A DNA stretch of 64,000 bases from Bacteroidetes bacterium HGW-Bacteroidetes-16 (GCA_002840975.1 PHDN01000024.1:90292-154291); one strand, 5' to 3'. Numbered from the stretch's first letter, positions 53,858 through 63,068 are shown. Made by a program: numbers and translations. Notes: generated by a model not told the origin, from the sequence alone.

Positions 53858-54364
53858 ATGAACATTGACATTGATGAAATAATTAACACGACAATGACTG
53901 AGCTTAAAAATAGCTCAAGCGTTTACATCATGTTTAAGGATTTGACCGTTATGAAAAATCTGACTGATGGAAAAGATTTTGAGAAAATAAGATATATTCT
54001 GCTTAAATCTATTCCATTTGAGAGGCACACCGACAACGCAATAAAATTTTCACAAACCGGCATTGAGATACTTAGAAATTTTAAAGACTGGCATGAATAT
54101 AGAAAATCTCTAAAACCTAAAAAAGATATATTCAAAATCATCTCGGCAGTGACAGGAATTGGAATGTTTATACTTGCCATATTGACCCTTTCAATTTCAA
54201 ATAAAAATTCAACATTAAAATCAGATTTATCAAATGCAAACTCATTGGTTGACAGTTTGAAAATAGTAATTGAGGAAGCCCAATTAAAGAATGACTCTAT
54301 TTCAGACAGACTATTAGATTTAGAATCAATACAACAAAAACAGCAAATAGAATTAAAGCATTAA
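53858..54364 (+). CDS. Hypothetical membrane protein with C-terminal coiled coil
   Basis: 168 residues from ATG 53858; an upstream ATG at 53732 would run through the attC-like site and is not preferred. An N-terminal helical domain of about 95 residues (MNIDIDEIINTTMTELKNSS) is followed by a membrane helix (about 103-122, IISAVTGIGMFILAILTLSI). A heptad-like coiled coil ends the protein (LSNANSLVDSLKIVIEEAQL). No known family. It is flanked by GTTATAAACAAGG (53786-53798) and CCCTGTTTATAAC (54450-54462), complementary at 12 of 13 positions. Confidence 0.6.
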   Translation: MNIDIDEIINTTMTELKNSSSVYIMFKDLTVMKNLTDGKDFEKIRYILLKSIPFERHTDNAIKFSQTGIEILRNFKDWHEYRKSLKPKKDIFKIISAVTGIGMFILAILTLSISNKNSTLKSDLSNANSLVDSLKIVIEEAQLKNDSISDRLLDLESIQQKQQIELKH

Positions 54365-54449
54365 TGATCTCGATATGTTTATATATTAGACTTGTAAAAT
54401 ATTTAATAAATTTCGTAATAGACTGACTTATTAATTTAATGAAACGAAA

Positions 54450-54593
54450 CCCTGTTTATAACATCAGCTACCCGTCAAGTGCGGCAGCGGTGGTTTTCGG
54501 TGTGCATCTTTCCGCCCGGGCTGCTTTTCGGCTTGATCCCGCAGATGCGGGACCCGCAATCCGCCCCTGCGTGTAGCTTCCTACGTTACCAAC
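54450..54593 (+). other. attC-like site upstream of the type IIG enzyme
   Basis: CCCTGTTTATAAC (54450-54462, R''-like), AGCTAC (54466-54471), GTAGCT (54573-54578) and GTTACCAAC (54585-54593, R'-like) occur in that order, with a GC-rich hairpin-forming centre. R''-L''-L'-R' order, 3- and 6-nt spacers and 144 bp in total resemble integron attC sites. R'' complements the left box of the preceding gene, as expected for a cassette. Confidence 0.45.
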
Positions 54594-54674
54594 AAGCACA
54601 AGAAAGAAACGACAGCGGTAATTTTGCAGTGAGAAAATAAGAAAAAATGTACAGCCCACGTACAAAACAACACA

Positions 54675-54703
54675 CCTGCCCGGTCGGCAGGCGGGTTTGC
54701 AAG
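54675..54703. repeat. REP-like palindrome, copy 1
   Basis: CCTGCC-CGGTC-GGCAGG forms a stem-loop, followed by CGGGTTTGCAAG. A related 29-bp sequence occurs at 58147-58175 with about five differences. The two copies bracket the type IIG enzyme gene. Confidence 0.55.
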
Positions 54704-54772
54704 CTCCGACGCACAAGCCGTTGCTTCTGCTTGCAAAAGCGACGGAGTGAGCTTGTCGAATTGAGCTGTTTT

Positions 54773-54806
54773 TTTGCCAACGCACCGCAGGAAATTGATA
54801 CATTTG
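54773..54806 (+). promoter_or_regulatory. Bacteroidota-type promoter for the type IIG enzyme
   Basis: TTTG (54773-54776) and TACATTTG (54799-54806) are 22 bp apart, a good -33/-7 match. The leader to the ATG at 54832 is about 20 nt. The gene thus carries its own promoter inside the putative cassette. Confidence 0.65.
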
Positions 54807-54831
54807 TAGTTATTTGAAACGGATTTGAAAA

Positions 54832-57800
54832 ATGACAATAGAACAATACATTGATAACATTAACAAACGCTACAAATTAGGAAATGCGACTGAACATACA
54901 TTTCGCGGAGATTTGCAACAACTGATTGAAAGTTTAGTGCCAACAATCCGGGCGACAAATGAACCCAAAAGACAGAGTTGCGGAGCACCTGATTATATTT
55001 TGACAAAAAAAGATATTCCCGTTGGATTTATTGAAGCGAAAGACATTGGCGACAAGGACCTTGAAGGAGCTAAAAAGACCGGGAATAAAGAACAATTTGA
55101 CCGATACAAAGCATCGCTAAACAATCTGATTTTTACCGACTATATACGATTTTATTTATATCATGACGGTGAACTGATTACAAAAATTGAGATTGGAGAA
55201 ATTACAGATAAAGGAATTAAACCACTTACCGGAAATTTCGTCCGTTTTGAAAACCTGATAAAAGACTTTTGCATACACATAGGGCAAACCATAAAAAGCC
55301 CAAAGAAATTAGCAGAAATGATGGCGGGCAAAGCCCGCCTGCTTTCTGAAATTATTGAAAGAGCGTTGACCAGCGATGAAGAAAACGAAGAAAACAGTTC
55401 GCTAAAAGACCAAATGACTGCTTTCAGACAAATTCTGATTCACGACATTACACCCAAAGGATTTGCCGATGTTTACGCTCAGACAATTGCTTACGGAATG
55501 TTTGCTGCCCGATTGCATGATACTTCATTAAACAATTTTAGCAGACAAGAAGCGTCCGAGTTAATTCCAAAATCAAATCCCTTTTTGCGGAAACTGTTTG
55601 GCTACATTTCAGGACCTGATATTGATGACCGTATAAAATGGATTGTTGACAGCCTTGCAGATATTTTCCTGGCAACCAATGTTGAAGAAATATTGAAAAA
55701 CTATGGAAAAGCCACAAAAATGGAAGATCCGATAATCCATTTTTACGAAACATTCCTGAGTGAGTACGACCCAAAATTACGCAAAGCCCGTGGTGTTTGG
55801 TACACTCCGCAACCTGTGGTTAACTTCATTGTTCGTGCTGTTGACGATATTCTAAAAACAGAATTTGATTTACAGCAAGGACTTGCCGACACAAGCAAAA
55901 CCAAAATAAAGGTTGACGTACAGGGTAAAAAGATAGAACAGGAAGTCCACAAAGTTCAGATACTTGACCCGGCAACTGGTACAGGCACATTTTTAGCCGA
56001 AGTAATCAAACACATTCACAAAAAGTTTGAAGGACAGCAAGGCATTTGGAGCAATTATGTAGAAACTCATCTTTTGCCACGCTTAAACGGTTTTGAGTTG
56101 CTCATGGCAAGTTATGCTATGGCTCATTTGAAACTTGATTTGCTCTTAAAAGAAACCGGTTACAAGCCAACCAAAGACCAACGATTCAGGGTTTATCTTA
56201 CAAATAGTTTAGAAGAATATCACCCCGACACAGGAACTTTATTTGCCAATTGGTTAAGCTCCGAAGCCAATGAAGCTAACCACATTAAACGAGACACTCC
56301 CGTAATGGTAGTGATGGGAAACCCGCCGTATAGCGTTAGTAGCAGCAATAAAAGTGAGTGGATTGAGAAGTTGACTGCCGATTACAAAAAAGATTTGAAC
56401 GAAAGGAACAAACAACCACTATCTGACGATTACATAAAGTTTATTCGATTTGGGCAACATTTTATAGACAAAAATGGAAGCGGGGTTTTGTCATACATTT
56501 CGAACAACAGTTTTATCGACGGAATTATTCACCGCCAAATGCGGAAACACTTACTTGAAAGTTTTGACTCTATTTACATTCTGGATTTGCACGGTAACAG
56601 TAAGAAAAAAGAGGTTTGTCCTGATGGTTCCTCTGACCAAAATGTATTCGACATTATGCAAGGCGTCTCTATCAATCTGTTTGTTAAAACAGGGAAGAAA
56701 AAGAAGAATGAATTCGGAAAAGTATTTCATTCAGAAATACAAGGCAAAAGAGAATCCAAGTATGATTTCTTGAATGAAAATTCTTTAGAAAGTATTAAAT
56801 GGAATGATCTGCAACCAAATTTGCCAAATTTCTTTTTGGTGAAAAAGGATTTTATTAATGATAATGCAGATCTGTTTTTTCAAGTTGATAAATTATTTGG
56901 ACTTTATAACTCAGGATTAACGACAGAATTTGATGAATTAGCAATACAAGATACCCTGAAAAATAGTACAGTATTATTGGATAATTTAAAAGCAAAAAAT
57001 TGTCAGGAAATTGAAAGTATTTATCAACTTGGACAAAAGAAATTAAACAAAATAAGTAATGCAATAAAGGATGTCAATTTGAATAAATCGACAATCAAAA
57101 TTATATACTACCGCCCGTTTGATAATAAGTTTACCATTTATACAGGTAAAACTAACGGAATTATGGGTCGTCCTCGAAATGATTTAATGAAACACTTTTT
57201 CAACGCTAACTTTGGTTTGATAGTTGGTCGACAAGGTCAGGCTGTTGGAAGTATGCCCTGGAATGTTTTGACCATTACAAATACGATTGTCGATAGTAAT
57301 ATATTTTATAGAGGAAGAGGAACTGTCTTTCCCCTCTACCTATATCCCAAACCTTCGGCCCAGCACACGTTAGAGCCTGCCGCATCACGTTCGCCCAATC
57401 TAAATATAGAAATTGTAAAGCAAATAGCCGACAAATTGGGTTTAACCTTTACCATCGAAAAAGAAACATCAGAAAACACCTTTGCCCCGATTGATATTTT
57501 AGATTACATCTATGCCGTTTTACACTCGCCAACGTACAGAGAAAAATACAAGGAATTTTTGAAAATTGATTTTCCGAGAGTGCCATACCCGAAGGACAAA
57601 GACACTTTTAGGCAATTGGTAAAAATAGGCGGAGAAATACGGCAAATACACTTATTGGAAAGTTCAAAAGTTGAGCAATACATAACCCAATACCCTATTG
57701 ACGGTGATAATGTCGTTGAGAAACCAAAGTTTCAAGCCGGGAAAGTTTATATAAACGACACCCAATATTTTGACAATGTTCCGCAAATAGCTTGGGACTT

Positions 57801-57957
57801 TTTTATTGGCGGTTATCAACCAGCCCAAAAATGGCTCAAAGACCGTAAAGACCGTAAACTTGACTTTGATGACATTTTACATTATCAAAAAATTATTGTT
57901 GCCCTTTCGGAAACCGATAGGTTAATGAAAGAAATCGATAAAATTGAGATTGAATAA
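54832..57957 (+). CDS. Type IIG-like restriction-modification enzyme (single polypeptide)
   Basis: 1041 residues. The N-terminal nuclease-like domain has the PD-(D/E)xK pattern: CGAPDYILTKK near residue 50 and GFIEAKD near 67. A helical linker follows. The N6-adenine methylase domain has motif I DPATGTGTFLAE (about 381-392) and motif IV GNPPYSVSS (about 497). The C-terminal third (about 640-1000) is a target-recognition region, with YRPFDNKFTIYTGKTNG typical of this family. No helicase domain is present, which argues against type ISP. One protein would cut and methylate an asymmetric site. It is flanked by REP-like palindromes and preceded by an attC-like site and its own promoter. Confidence 0.85.
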   Translation: MTIEQYIDNINKRYKLGNATEHTFRGDLQQLIESLVPTIRATNEPKRQSCGAPDYILTKKDIPVGFIEAKDIGDKDLEGAKKTGNKEQFDRYKASLNNLIFTDYIRFYLYHDGELITKIEIGEITDKGIKPLTGNFVRFENLIKDFCIHIGQTIKSPKKLAEMMAGKARLLSEIIERALTSDEENEENSSLKDQMTAFRQILIHDITPKGFADVYAQTIAYGMFAARLHDTSLNNFSRQEASELIPKSNPFLRKLFGYISGPDIDDRIKWIVDSLADIFLATNVEEILKNYGKATKMEDPIIHFYETFLSEYDPKLRKARGVWYTPQPVVNFIVRAVDDILKTEFDLQQGLADTSKTKIKVDVQGKKIEQEVHKVQILDPATGTGTFLAEVIKHIHKKFEGQQGIWSNYVETHLLPRLNGFELLMASYAMAHLKLDLLLKETGYKPTKDQRFRVYLTNSLEEYHPDTGTLFANWLSSEANEANHIKRDTPVMVVMGNPPYSVSSSNKSEWIEKLTADYKKDLNERNKQPLSDDYIKFIRFGQHFIDKNGSGVLSYISNNSFIDGIIHRQMRKHLLESFDSIYILDLHGNSKKKEVCPDGSSDQNVFDIMQGVSINLFVKTGKKKKNEFGKVFHSEIQGKRESKYDFLNENSLESIKWNDLQPNLPNFFLVKKDFINDNADLFFQVDKLFGLYNSGLTTEFDELAIQDTLKNSTVLLDNLKAKNCQEIESIYQLGQKKLNKISNAIKDVNLNKSTIKIIYYRPFDNKFTIYTGKTNGIMGRPRNDLMKHFFNANFGLIVGRQGQAVGSMPWNVLTITNTIVDSNIFYRGRGTVFPLYLYPKPSAQHTLEPAASRSPNLNIEIVKQIADKLGLTFTIEKETSENTFAPIDILDYIYAVLHSPTYREKYKEFLKIDFPRVPYPKDKDTFRQLVKIGGEIRQIHLLESSKVEQYITQYPIDGDNVVEKPKFQAGKVYINDTQYFDNVPQIAWDFFIGGYQPAQKWLKDRKDRKLDFDDILHYQKIIVALSETDRLMKEIDKIEIE

Positions 57958-57974
57958 ATTAAAAAACTAATATC

Positions 57975-58115
57975 ATGGCTAAAAAGACTGTACCTGTTAA
58001 ACCTCACAAAAGGTCTACGCCATAACCGACACCAGGAAAAAATCCTGATGCACCAAAACCAGGACCAAAGACGGTTCCGGTTAAACCACATAAACGAACT
58101 CCACCAAAAGATTAA
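57975..58115 (+). pseudogene. Small Pro/Lys-rich repeat peptide with internal stop
   Basis: The frame starts MAKKTVPVKPHKRSTP, hits TAA at 58023-58025, then continues in frame PTPGKNPDAPKPGPKTVPVK and PHKRTPPKD to TAA 58113-58115. The segment TVPVKPHKR occurs on both sides of the stop, so this is one 46-codon repeat peptide broken by a nonsense change (AAA to TAA would restore Lys). It starts 18 bp after the restriction enzyme stop. Function is unknown. Confidence 0.5.
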
Positions 58116-58146
58116 ATTAATACTCACTCTTCACAGCCACATACAC

Positions 58147-58175
58147 CTACCCGTCCGGCAGGCGGGTTGCCAAGA
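58147..58175. repeat. REP-like palindrome, copy 2
   Basis: A CCTACCCG...CGGCAGGCGGG structure related to 54675-54703. The surrounding 58116-58480 stretch has no gene that I can support. Confidence 0.5.
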
Positions 58176-58479
58176 CCCTGCTTCAGCGTAATTTCATGCC
58201 ACCATGCCTCCTGCCTCCGTTCCTATGGCAGGTAACCGGCAGACAAGTGCAACTACGATGTCATATTTGGTAGACGCTACGATTCCCAACTTGTGCGCAT
58301 TTAACCAATCGTAACGTGTAAATTAGTGAAGTTTAACTAACTTGTTACCAAAACCTGACCTGGTGAGTATCCCTTCCATTTCGAATAGTTAAAAAGGTTT
58401 TTGTTTTTTACAAACCAACATTAGAACCGATGATTCAGCTTTTTCAAGGCTAAATTCTAATCAGAATTATAACAGCAAT

Positions 58480-58744
58480 ATAATCCATACCACCCATTCA
58501 TAGCAAACCTGACAAACAACTCCATAAATAATTAACCCCCAATGTAAAACCAATAAAATTTATGCCTATATTTATCCCCACCAAACACCCGATGATCCAT
58601 TTACAATGAAAACTAAGAACTGATTTAACTGATTATTAACGGTTATAATTGGAGTATATAGTGATATTGAAAGTAAATGAATACCAAAAGGAATTTTAAC
58701 AACAAAGCCTATATAACAGGCATAGCGACAATTGACAGTATGGG
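58480..58744. repeat. Interspersed repeat, copy C
   Basis: This is the most complete copy: it shares the left block with A and the right block with B. It lies 50 bp upstream of the protease gene. On the minus strand the MDHRVFGG start is present but shifts frame after one extra base. The IPFGIHLLSIS-like frame on its right is cut by a stop. Confidence 0.8.
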
Positions 58745-58796
58745 GTTGTTCAAACGGACAGTGACAGGATATAAACTATTTAACAGACATTGAAAA

Positions 58797-60200
58797 ATGG
58801 ACATATTGCAACAAATAATACAACTGGTCATTATACTGTTTTTGTTAAGTATGGTATGTGAAAGAATCGCAGACTTTCTGAAACATTATTTATCTGAAAG
58901 CAAACTCTTTCGAATACAAAATGACATTTTTAAGATTGGAGATACCCTTACAAAATACCCTAACGATGATGCTAAAGAACAAGCAAGGGTATATAGAATC
59001 CTAAAGATTAATGTATGGAGCGGAATTCTACTAGCAGCAATTTTAAAAGCAGACTTAATCAAAATATTTAACAACATTAATGAGCCCGGAAAAACATTAG
59101 GTTGGAGCAATATTTCGGAATATGGGTTACTTGATGCTATATTATTACCCTTTGGAATCATTCTGACAGGATGCTTTATTAGTTTTGGCTCAAAGTTTTG
59201 GCACGACCTGCTGGACATACTCTACCAAATAAAAAACACCAAGCGTGTTTTAGCAGATACTGAAACATACAAAGTTGACAACATAAAAACTTTACAAAAA
59301 CTCTTTGACACATACCAGTCTGATTTTATCAAAGCAGCATATCTTGAAGCAAAGACAAAATTCATGGCTATGGATTGTGTAAAAGCCATTGGCATTAAGA
59401 GCAACGATTTAGGATATTATTTTGAAATAACTGTAAGCCGAAATGAACCTGCGATCGAACATTATTACCAGTATTTGTTAGATGATGGAACACCTCAAAA
59501 CATCCCAATAAAACTTGTTATGCTTGCTGAAAATGATAAAATAATTGCTCTTAGCGTTGACCTTTCTGCAAAAGTATTCGACATCAGTCAACCAGATAAT
59601 TGGGGAACACTGGGCGTAATTGTAAAACCTTTAGACAATAACTCCGATAAACGATACCTGCTCACTTGTTGTCATAATGTTGTAAAGCCAATTAGGAAAA
59701 TTCCTGATAGTCAATCAAACCAAATTAAAGCAGGAACAATAGATGTATCCATAACTACAGAAATAGGAAGTGTTTATAAAGCCAACAGAGACCATGAAAT
59801 GGATGCTGCATTAATTGAGATTGACCCACAAAAAGTTAATGTAAGTAATTACATACCAGATAATGGGATACCACAAGGTGTAAGGGAATTAGTTAACAGC
59901 GACAGGAATTTTCTCAAAGGTTATATTTTTGGAGCAAAGTCGGGAGCGAAAGAGGGAATTATAACAAGTCTTTACAATGAAATAAAAATCACATACAACA
60001 GCACAGATGAGTTTACCATTGTTGATACGATTGCCATATCAAATAATGGGATGTCTATTACACAAGGTGGAGACTCAGGGGCTTGTGTTGTTGATAATAA
60101 GAAAAATGTTATAGGTCTTGTGGTGGCAGGAAACTCCAAAACAACCTATATTTTACCGATTCAAACACTATTATCCAAATTTAATGTTAAACTCGCATAA
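58797..60200 (+). CDS. Membrane-anchored trypsin-like serine protease
   Basis: 467 residues. Three membrane helices in the first 140 residues (about 5-22, 70-88, 108-133) are followed by a soluble helical part with SFGSKFWHDLLDILYQIKN. A chymotrypsin-fold protease domain occupies about 255-460, with the complete triad: H293 in LTCCHNVV, D336 in HEMDAALIEI and S427 in TQGGDSGACVV. The three-helix anchor with a C-terminal protease is not a DegP/HtrA layout (no signal peptide, no PDZ). The protease may lie on either side of the membrane; topology is unresolved. It is first in a tight three-gene operon. AT-rich, in the accessory island. Confidence 0.8.
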   Translation: MDILQQIIQLVIILFLLSMVCERIADFLKHYLSESKLFRIQNDIFKIGDTLTKYPNDDAKEQARVYRILKINVWSGILLAAILKADLIKIFNNINEPGKTLGWSNISEYGLLDAILLPFGIILTGCFISFGSKFWHDLLDILYQIKNTKRVLADTETYKVDNIKTLQKLFDTYQSDFIKAAYLEAKTKFMAMDCVKAIGIKSNDLGYYFEITVSRNEPAIEHYYQYLLDDGTPQNIPIKLVMLAENDKIIALSVDLSAKVFDISQPDNWGTLGVIVKPLDNNSDKRYLLTCCHNVVKPIRKIPDSQSNQIKAGTIDVSITTEIGSVYKANRDHEMDAALIEIDPQKVNVSNYIPDNGIPQGVRELVNSDRNFLKGYIFGAKSGAKEGIITSLYNEIKITYNSTDEFTIVDTIAISNNGMSITQGGDSGACVVDNKKNVIGLVVAGNSKTTYILPIQTLLSKFNVKLA

Positions 60201-60210
60201 ACTTACGGTT

Positions 60211-62340
60211 ATGAAATCAGCAAAATACTTTTCAATATTTATAGCAATATGCTTTTCAGGATATTGCTATGGGCAAAAACACCAAATAACAATTAATGAA
60301 TTTAAAGTTCTGGAGATAACGGAATTTATTGATACTGATGGTGATATTATAACGCCTAAAAAACTTAAAGATGGATTTACTTTAAGAATAAAAAAGACAT
60401 CTCAAATTACAAGAGCTGAAATAAAGGGCAATGATGGAAATTTTGCAGAAAATAATCTACCACCCACTTCTCCTTCCGATGGGACATATAGCAAAATTTA
60501 CAAAGACATTAAAATTACTGCCAATGCTGATGACGTGATTGAAATTCAGATACAAAAGGATGGTGAGACCCCATTACTTATAAAACTGAAAGTTAGTAAG
60601 GATAATGGAAAAACTGCTATGAGTGGTGATTGTGTTCCTTTTAACCGTTCTGAAGATTGTAAGATACAAAAAGATTACGGCAGTAATTTCGGGGAAGATG
60701 CTAACTATTATGACAAAAACAAAATAGTGTATGTCTATGATTTCAATAAAGACCCCTCAATAAGAGAGTTTTATAAGATCACTAAGGACAAAGAGTCAAA
60801 CCAATTAAAAATTGAAGTTGCAAATTTCAATAAGGAAACGCTTACGTCTGGCAAAAACGTAAAATTCAAAATATACAACATCAACAAGTTTATGTATAAT
60901 GTATCTATTGCCGATAGCGTTATTCATTTTGACAGTGAACCGTCTGCTTTATTTACAAGATTGTTTTTAGGAGACAGCACCTTGTTGGGTAGTTTAATGG
61001 GGACATTTTCTGACAAAACTATTAATGCACTAGCTAATGCAGAAATGAGAGAACTATTGAAGGACATTAAGTGCTTTGTAGAAAAATACAATTGGCTACA
61101 AAATAAAGTGCTTAATGCTTACGACCCTTGTGGAAAATTTCCTTGTTGTTACTCTATCGAATATGATGAATTGGCAAATTCTCTTGCAGATATAAGAGCA
61201 AGAACATCTGAAATTCAGACACAGTTAAATGAAAAAAAATCATTGGTAACAAAGTGTAAAGACGCAACTAAAGCATTTAAGAATAATGAAGCTAAAATCA
61301 ACAAACTAACATCAGATGTTGAATCATTAAACAATACCATTAGCGTAATCCAAAAAGATATAAAGTCTTTGGATGAAATAATTAAAACATTTAAGGATGA
61401 CCAAAAGGATGAAAAGAAAAAGAAAGAAGATGAACTGGCAGCAAAGAAAAAAGAACTTGAAGCTAAGCTGGCTGAATTAAAATCGACAGAATCTGCTTTA
61501 GGCGATGCTAAAAAACCAAGCGCCGAATTGGATAAAGCACAAAAAGATAACTGCAATGACGATGAGAAGAAAGCTGAAATAGATTTGAAAGAACTTACTG
61601 CAATTAATAATCTTCTTGAAAGTTTACCATCAAATAAAGAACTCAAAAAGGTAATTGTATTTCTAAGAAATATGGTTGATCAAAACAATTCGCACACTAG
61701 CGATTACATCTCATTAAATGGAAATATGCTTGACCTTACAATTTCAATTGCTTCCAAAGACAGCATCTTCAAATACTTTTCTATTCCCGAATATAAAAAC
61801 GACCCTTTACAAATTCAGATACCGATAGTAGGAAAACCTTTCGTAAGTTTCAGTTCAGGTTCTTTTATCGCACTTGGAAAGCACTTACAAAACAAGACCT
61901 ATGCATGGCAGGAAACAGTCGGAAACAACAATACTGCTGATTCATTACGCTATACACTTGTTGAAAGTGGTTACACTTTGCCACCAATGGGCTTCTGTGC
62001 CTTGGGAAATGTTGAGTGGAAACTAAGTCGCTCCTTTGGATTAGGCGGTTCAGCAGGAGTTGGTTTATCAATTGAAAAAACTCCACGAATGGCATATTTG
62101 GGTGGACTTTCTCTATTTTTTGGCGACTTACGCCAATTCACAGTTACAGGTGGCTTTGTAGGTATGCAGGTAAACAAACTAACCAATAATTTCCAAACAG
62201 TTGCGGACAATCAGACTATCTATACATCCAAACCAAATATTGAGTATTACAAAGAATTTAAAGTTGGTGGTTTTATCTCACTAACTTATACCCCATTTAA
62301 AGTTTATAAAACTAAAAACGTTAAAAGCAAAAACAAATGA
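60211..62340 (+). CDS. Secreted protein with central coiled coil and C-terminal barrel-like domain
   Basis: 709 residues from ATG 60211, which opens a clear signal peptide (MKSAKYFSIFIAICFSGYCYG|Q); the longer frame starting at 60118 overlaps the protease gene and lacks it. An N-terminal beta-rich region (about 25-140) is followed by a middle region with Cys pairs (CVPFNRSEDC, CGKFPCCYS). A long charged coiled coil (about 325-480) contains KEDELAAKKKELEAKLAELK. The C-terminal part (about 560-700), with alternating aromatic and small residues (GGLSLFFGDLRQFTVTGGFV), suggests an outer-membrane barrel. No family is recognised. It probably spans periplasm and outer membrane, and it sits between a protease and a lipoprotein. 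Confidence 0.65.
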   Translation: MKSAKYFSIFIAICFSGYCYGQKHQITINEFKVLEITEFIDTDGDIITPKKLKDGFTLRIKKTSQITRAEIKGNDGNFAENNLPPTSPSDGTYSKIYKDIKITANADDVIEIQIQKDGETPLLIKLKVSKDNGKTAMSGDCVPFNRSEDCKIQKDYGSNFGEDANYYDKNKIVYVYDFNKDPSIREFYKITKDKESNQLKIEVANFNKETLTSGKNVKFKIYNINKFMYNVSIADSVIHFDSEPSALFTRLFLGDSTLLGSLMGTFSDKTINALANAEMRELLKDIKCFVEKYNWLQNKVLNAYDPCGKFPCCYSIEYDELANSLADIRARTSEIQTQLNEKKSLVTKCKDATKAFKNNEAKINKLTSDVESLNNTISVIQKDIKSLDEIIKTFKDDQKDEKKKKEDELAAKKKELEAKLAELKSTESALGDAKKPSAELDKAQKDNCNDDEKKAEIDLKELTAINNLLESLPSNKELKKVIVFLRNMVDQNNSHTSDYISLNGNMLDLTISIASKDSIFKYFSIPEYKNDPLQIQIPIVGKPFVSFSSGSFIALGKHLQNKTYAWQETVGNNNTADSLRYTLVESGYTLPPMGFCALGNVEWKLSRSFGLGGSAGVGLSIEKTPRMAYLGGLSLFFGDLRQFTVTGGFVGMQVNKLTNNFQTVADNQTIYTSKPNIEYYKEFKVGGFISLTYTPFKVYKTKNVKSKNK

Positions 62341-63068
62341 CAATGAATAAATCTATTCTCAAATCAATAGCTACAACACTGCCAATATTGGCATGTTTGT
62401 TCTTTATTAATTCATGTAGCAAAGAGCCAGATGAACTTAAATCACCACAGCCAGTTGATAGCTCAATTGAATTAATTGCTACAAAAAATGATATTCCATC
62501 TGATAATTACTCATTCGGGGAAGTAAGTGCAATTTCGAAATTCAGACCCAGTGCCAATGATGTTATTGTGTTTAAAGCTGACAAAGGCGTTTTTAGCAAT
62601 AATAGCAACGTGTATTCTGTAAATGTTTCATCTAATGACACAACAAGGGCATTTTTGAAATACAGCAAACCCGATATTGTTAGGGTTACAGCAACAGTTT
62701 ATAATAAGTATTCCAAAGAGGTATTTTTGAATTTTCTTACCTCCTATCCTACTCAAATTCTAGTAAGCCCTGACTCGAGCAGTTTACAATCTTCTTTCAC
62801 TTCTAAATGCTTAATTAATTCAAAACTAAAAAGACAGGTCGGTAATGTTTCCGAGGGTTTACTGATTAACTATTATGATTCTGTTGCTAATTCAAGTGGC
62901 AGTTCAATTGGGACATTTCTTAATAATACATATTCAGATTCTCAGGGACAAACGACAGTAGAATATTGGATACAAGACACATCGTATCATGGCTTTGTGT
63001 TTATCAAAAGTTACATTGACACTGACACGGGGCGAGTAAAGGGATTGAATAAAATCTACATAAGATAA
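62337..63068 (+). CDS. Hypothetical lipoprotein, Ig-like
   Basis: 243 residues. The signal LACLFFINSC places the lipid-modified Cys at about residue 27. The rest is beta-rich; VIVFKADKGVFSNNSNVYSV and DIVRVTATVYNKYSKEVFLN resemble a bacterial Ig-like (invasin-type Big_1) fold, but without a decisive signature. The start overlaps the preceding stop in ATGA (62337-62340), indicating translational coupling. It is probably an outer-membrane lipoprotein partner of the coiled-coil/barrel protein. Confidence 0.65.
   Translation: MTMNKSILKSIATTLPILACLFFINSCSKEPDELKSPQPVDSSIELIATKNDIPSDNYSFGEVSAISKFRPSANDVIVFKADKGVFSNNSNVYSVNVSSNDTTRAFLKYSKPDIVRVTATVYNKYSKEVFLNFLTSYPTQILVSPDSSSLQSSFTSKCLINSKLKRQVGNVSEGLLINYYDSVANSSGSSIGTFLNNTYSDSQGQTTVEYWIQDTSYHGFVFIKSYIDTDTGRVKGLNKIYIR

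Noticed and set aside
54468..54846. Several overlapping minus-strand frames of 85-111 codons
   Set aside because: They run through the attC-like site, the REP-like palindrome and the type IIG promoter, and have low-complexity or arginine/cysteine-rich translations.
60118..60210. Upstream start of the coiled-coil/barrel protein
   Set aside because: It overlaps the protease gene and hides the clear signal peptide that begins at 60211.
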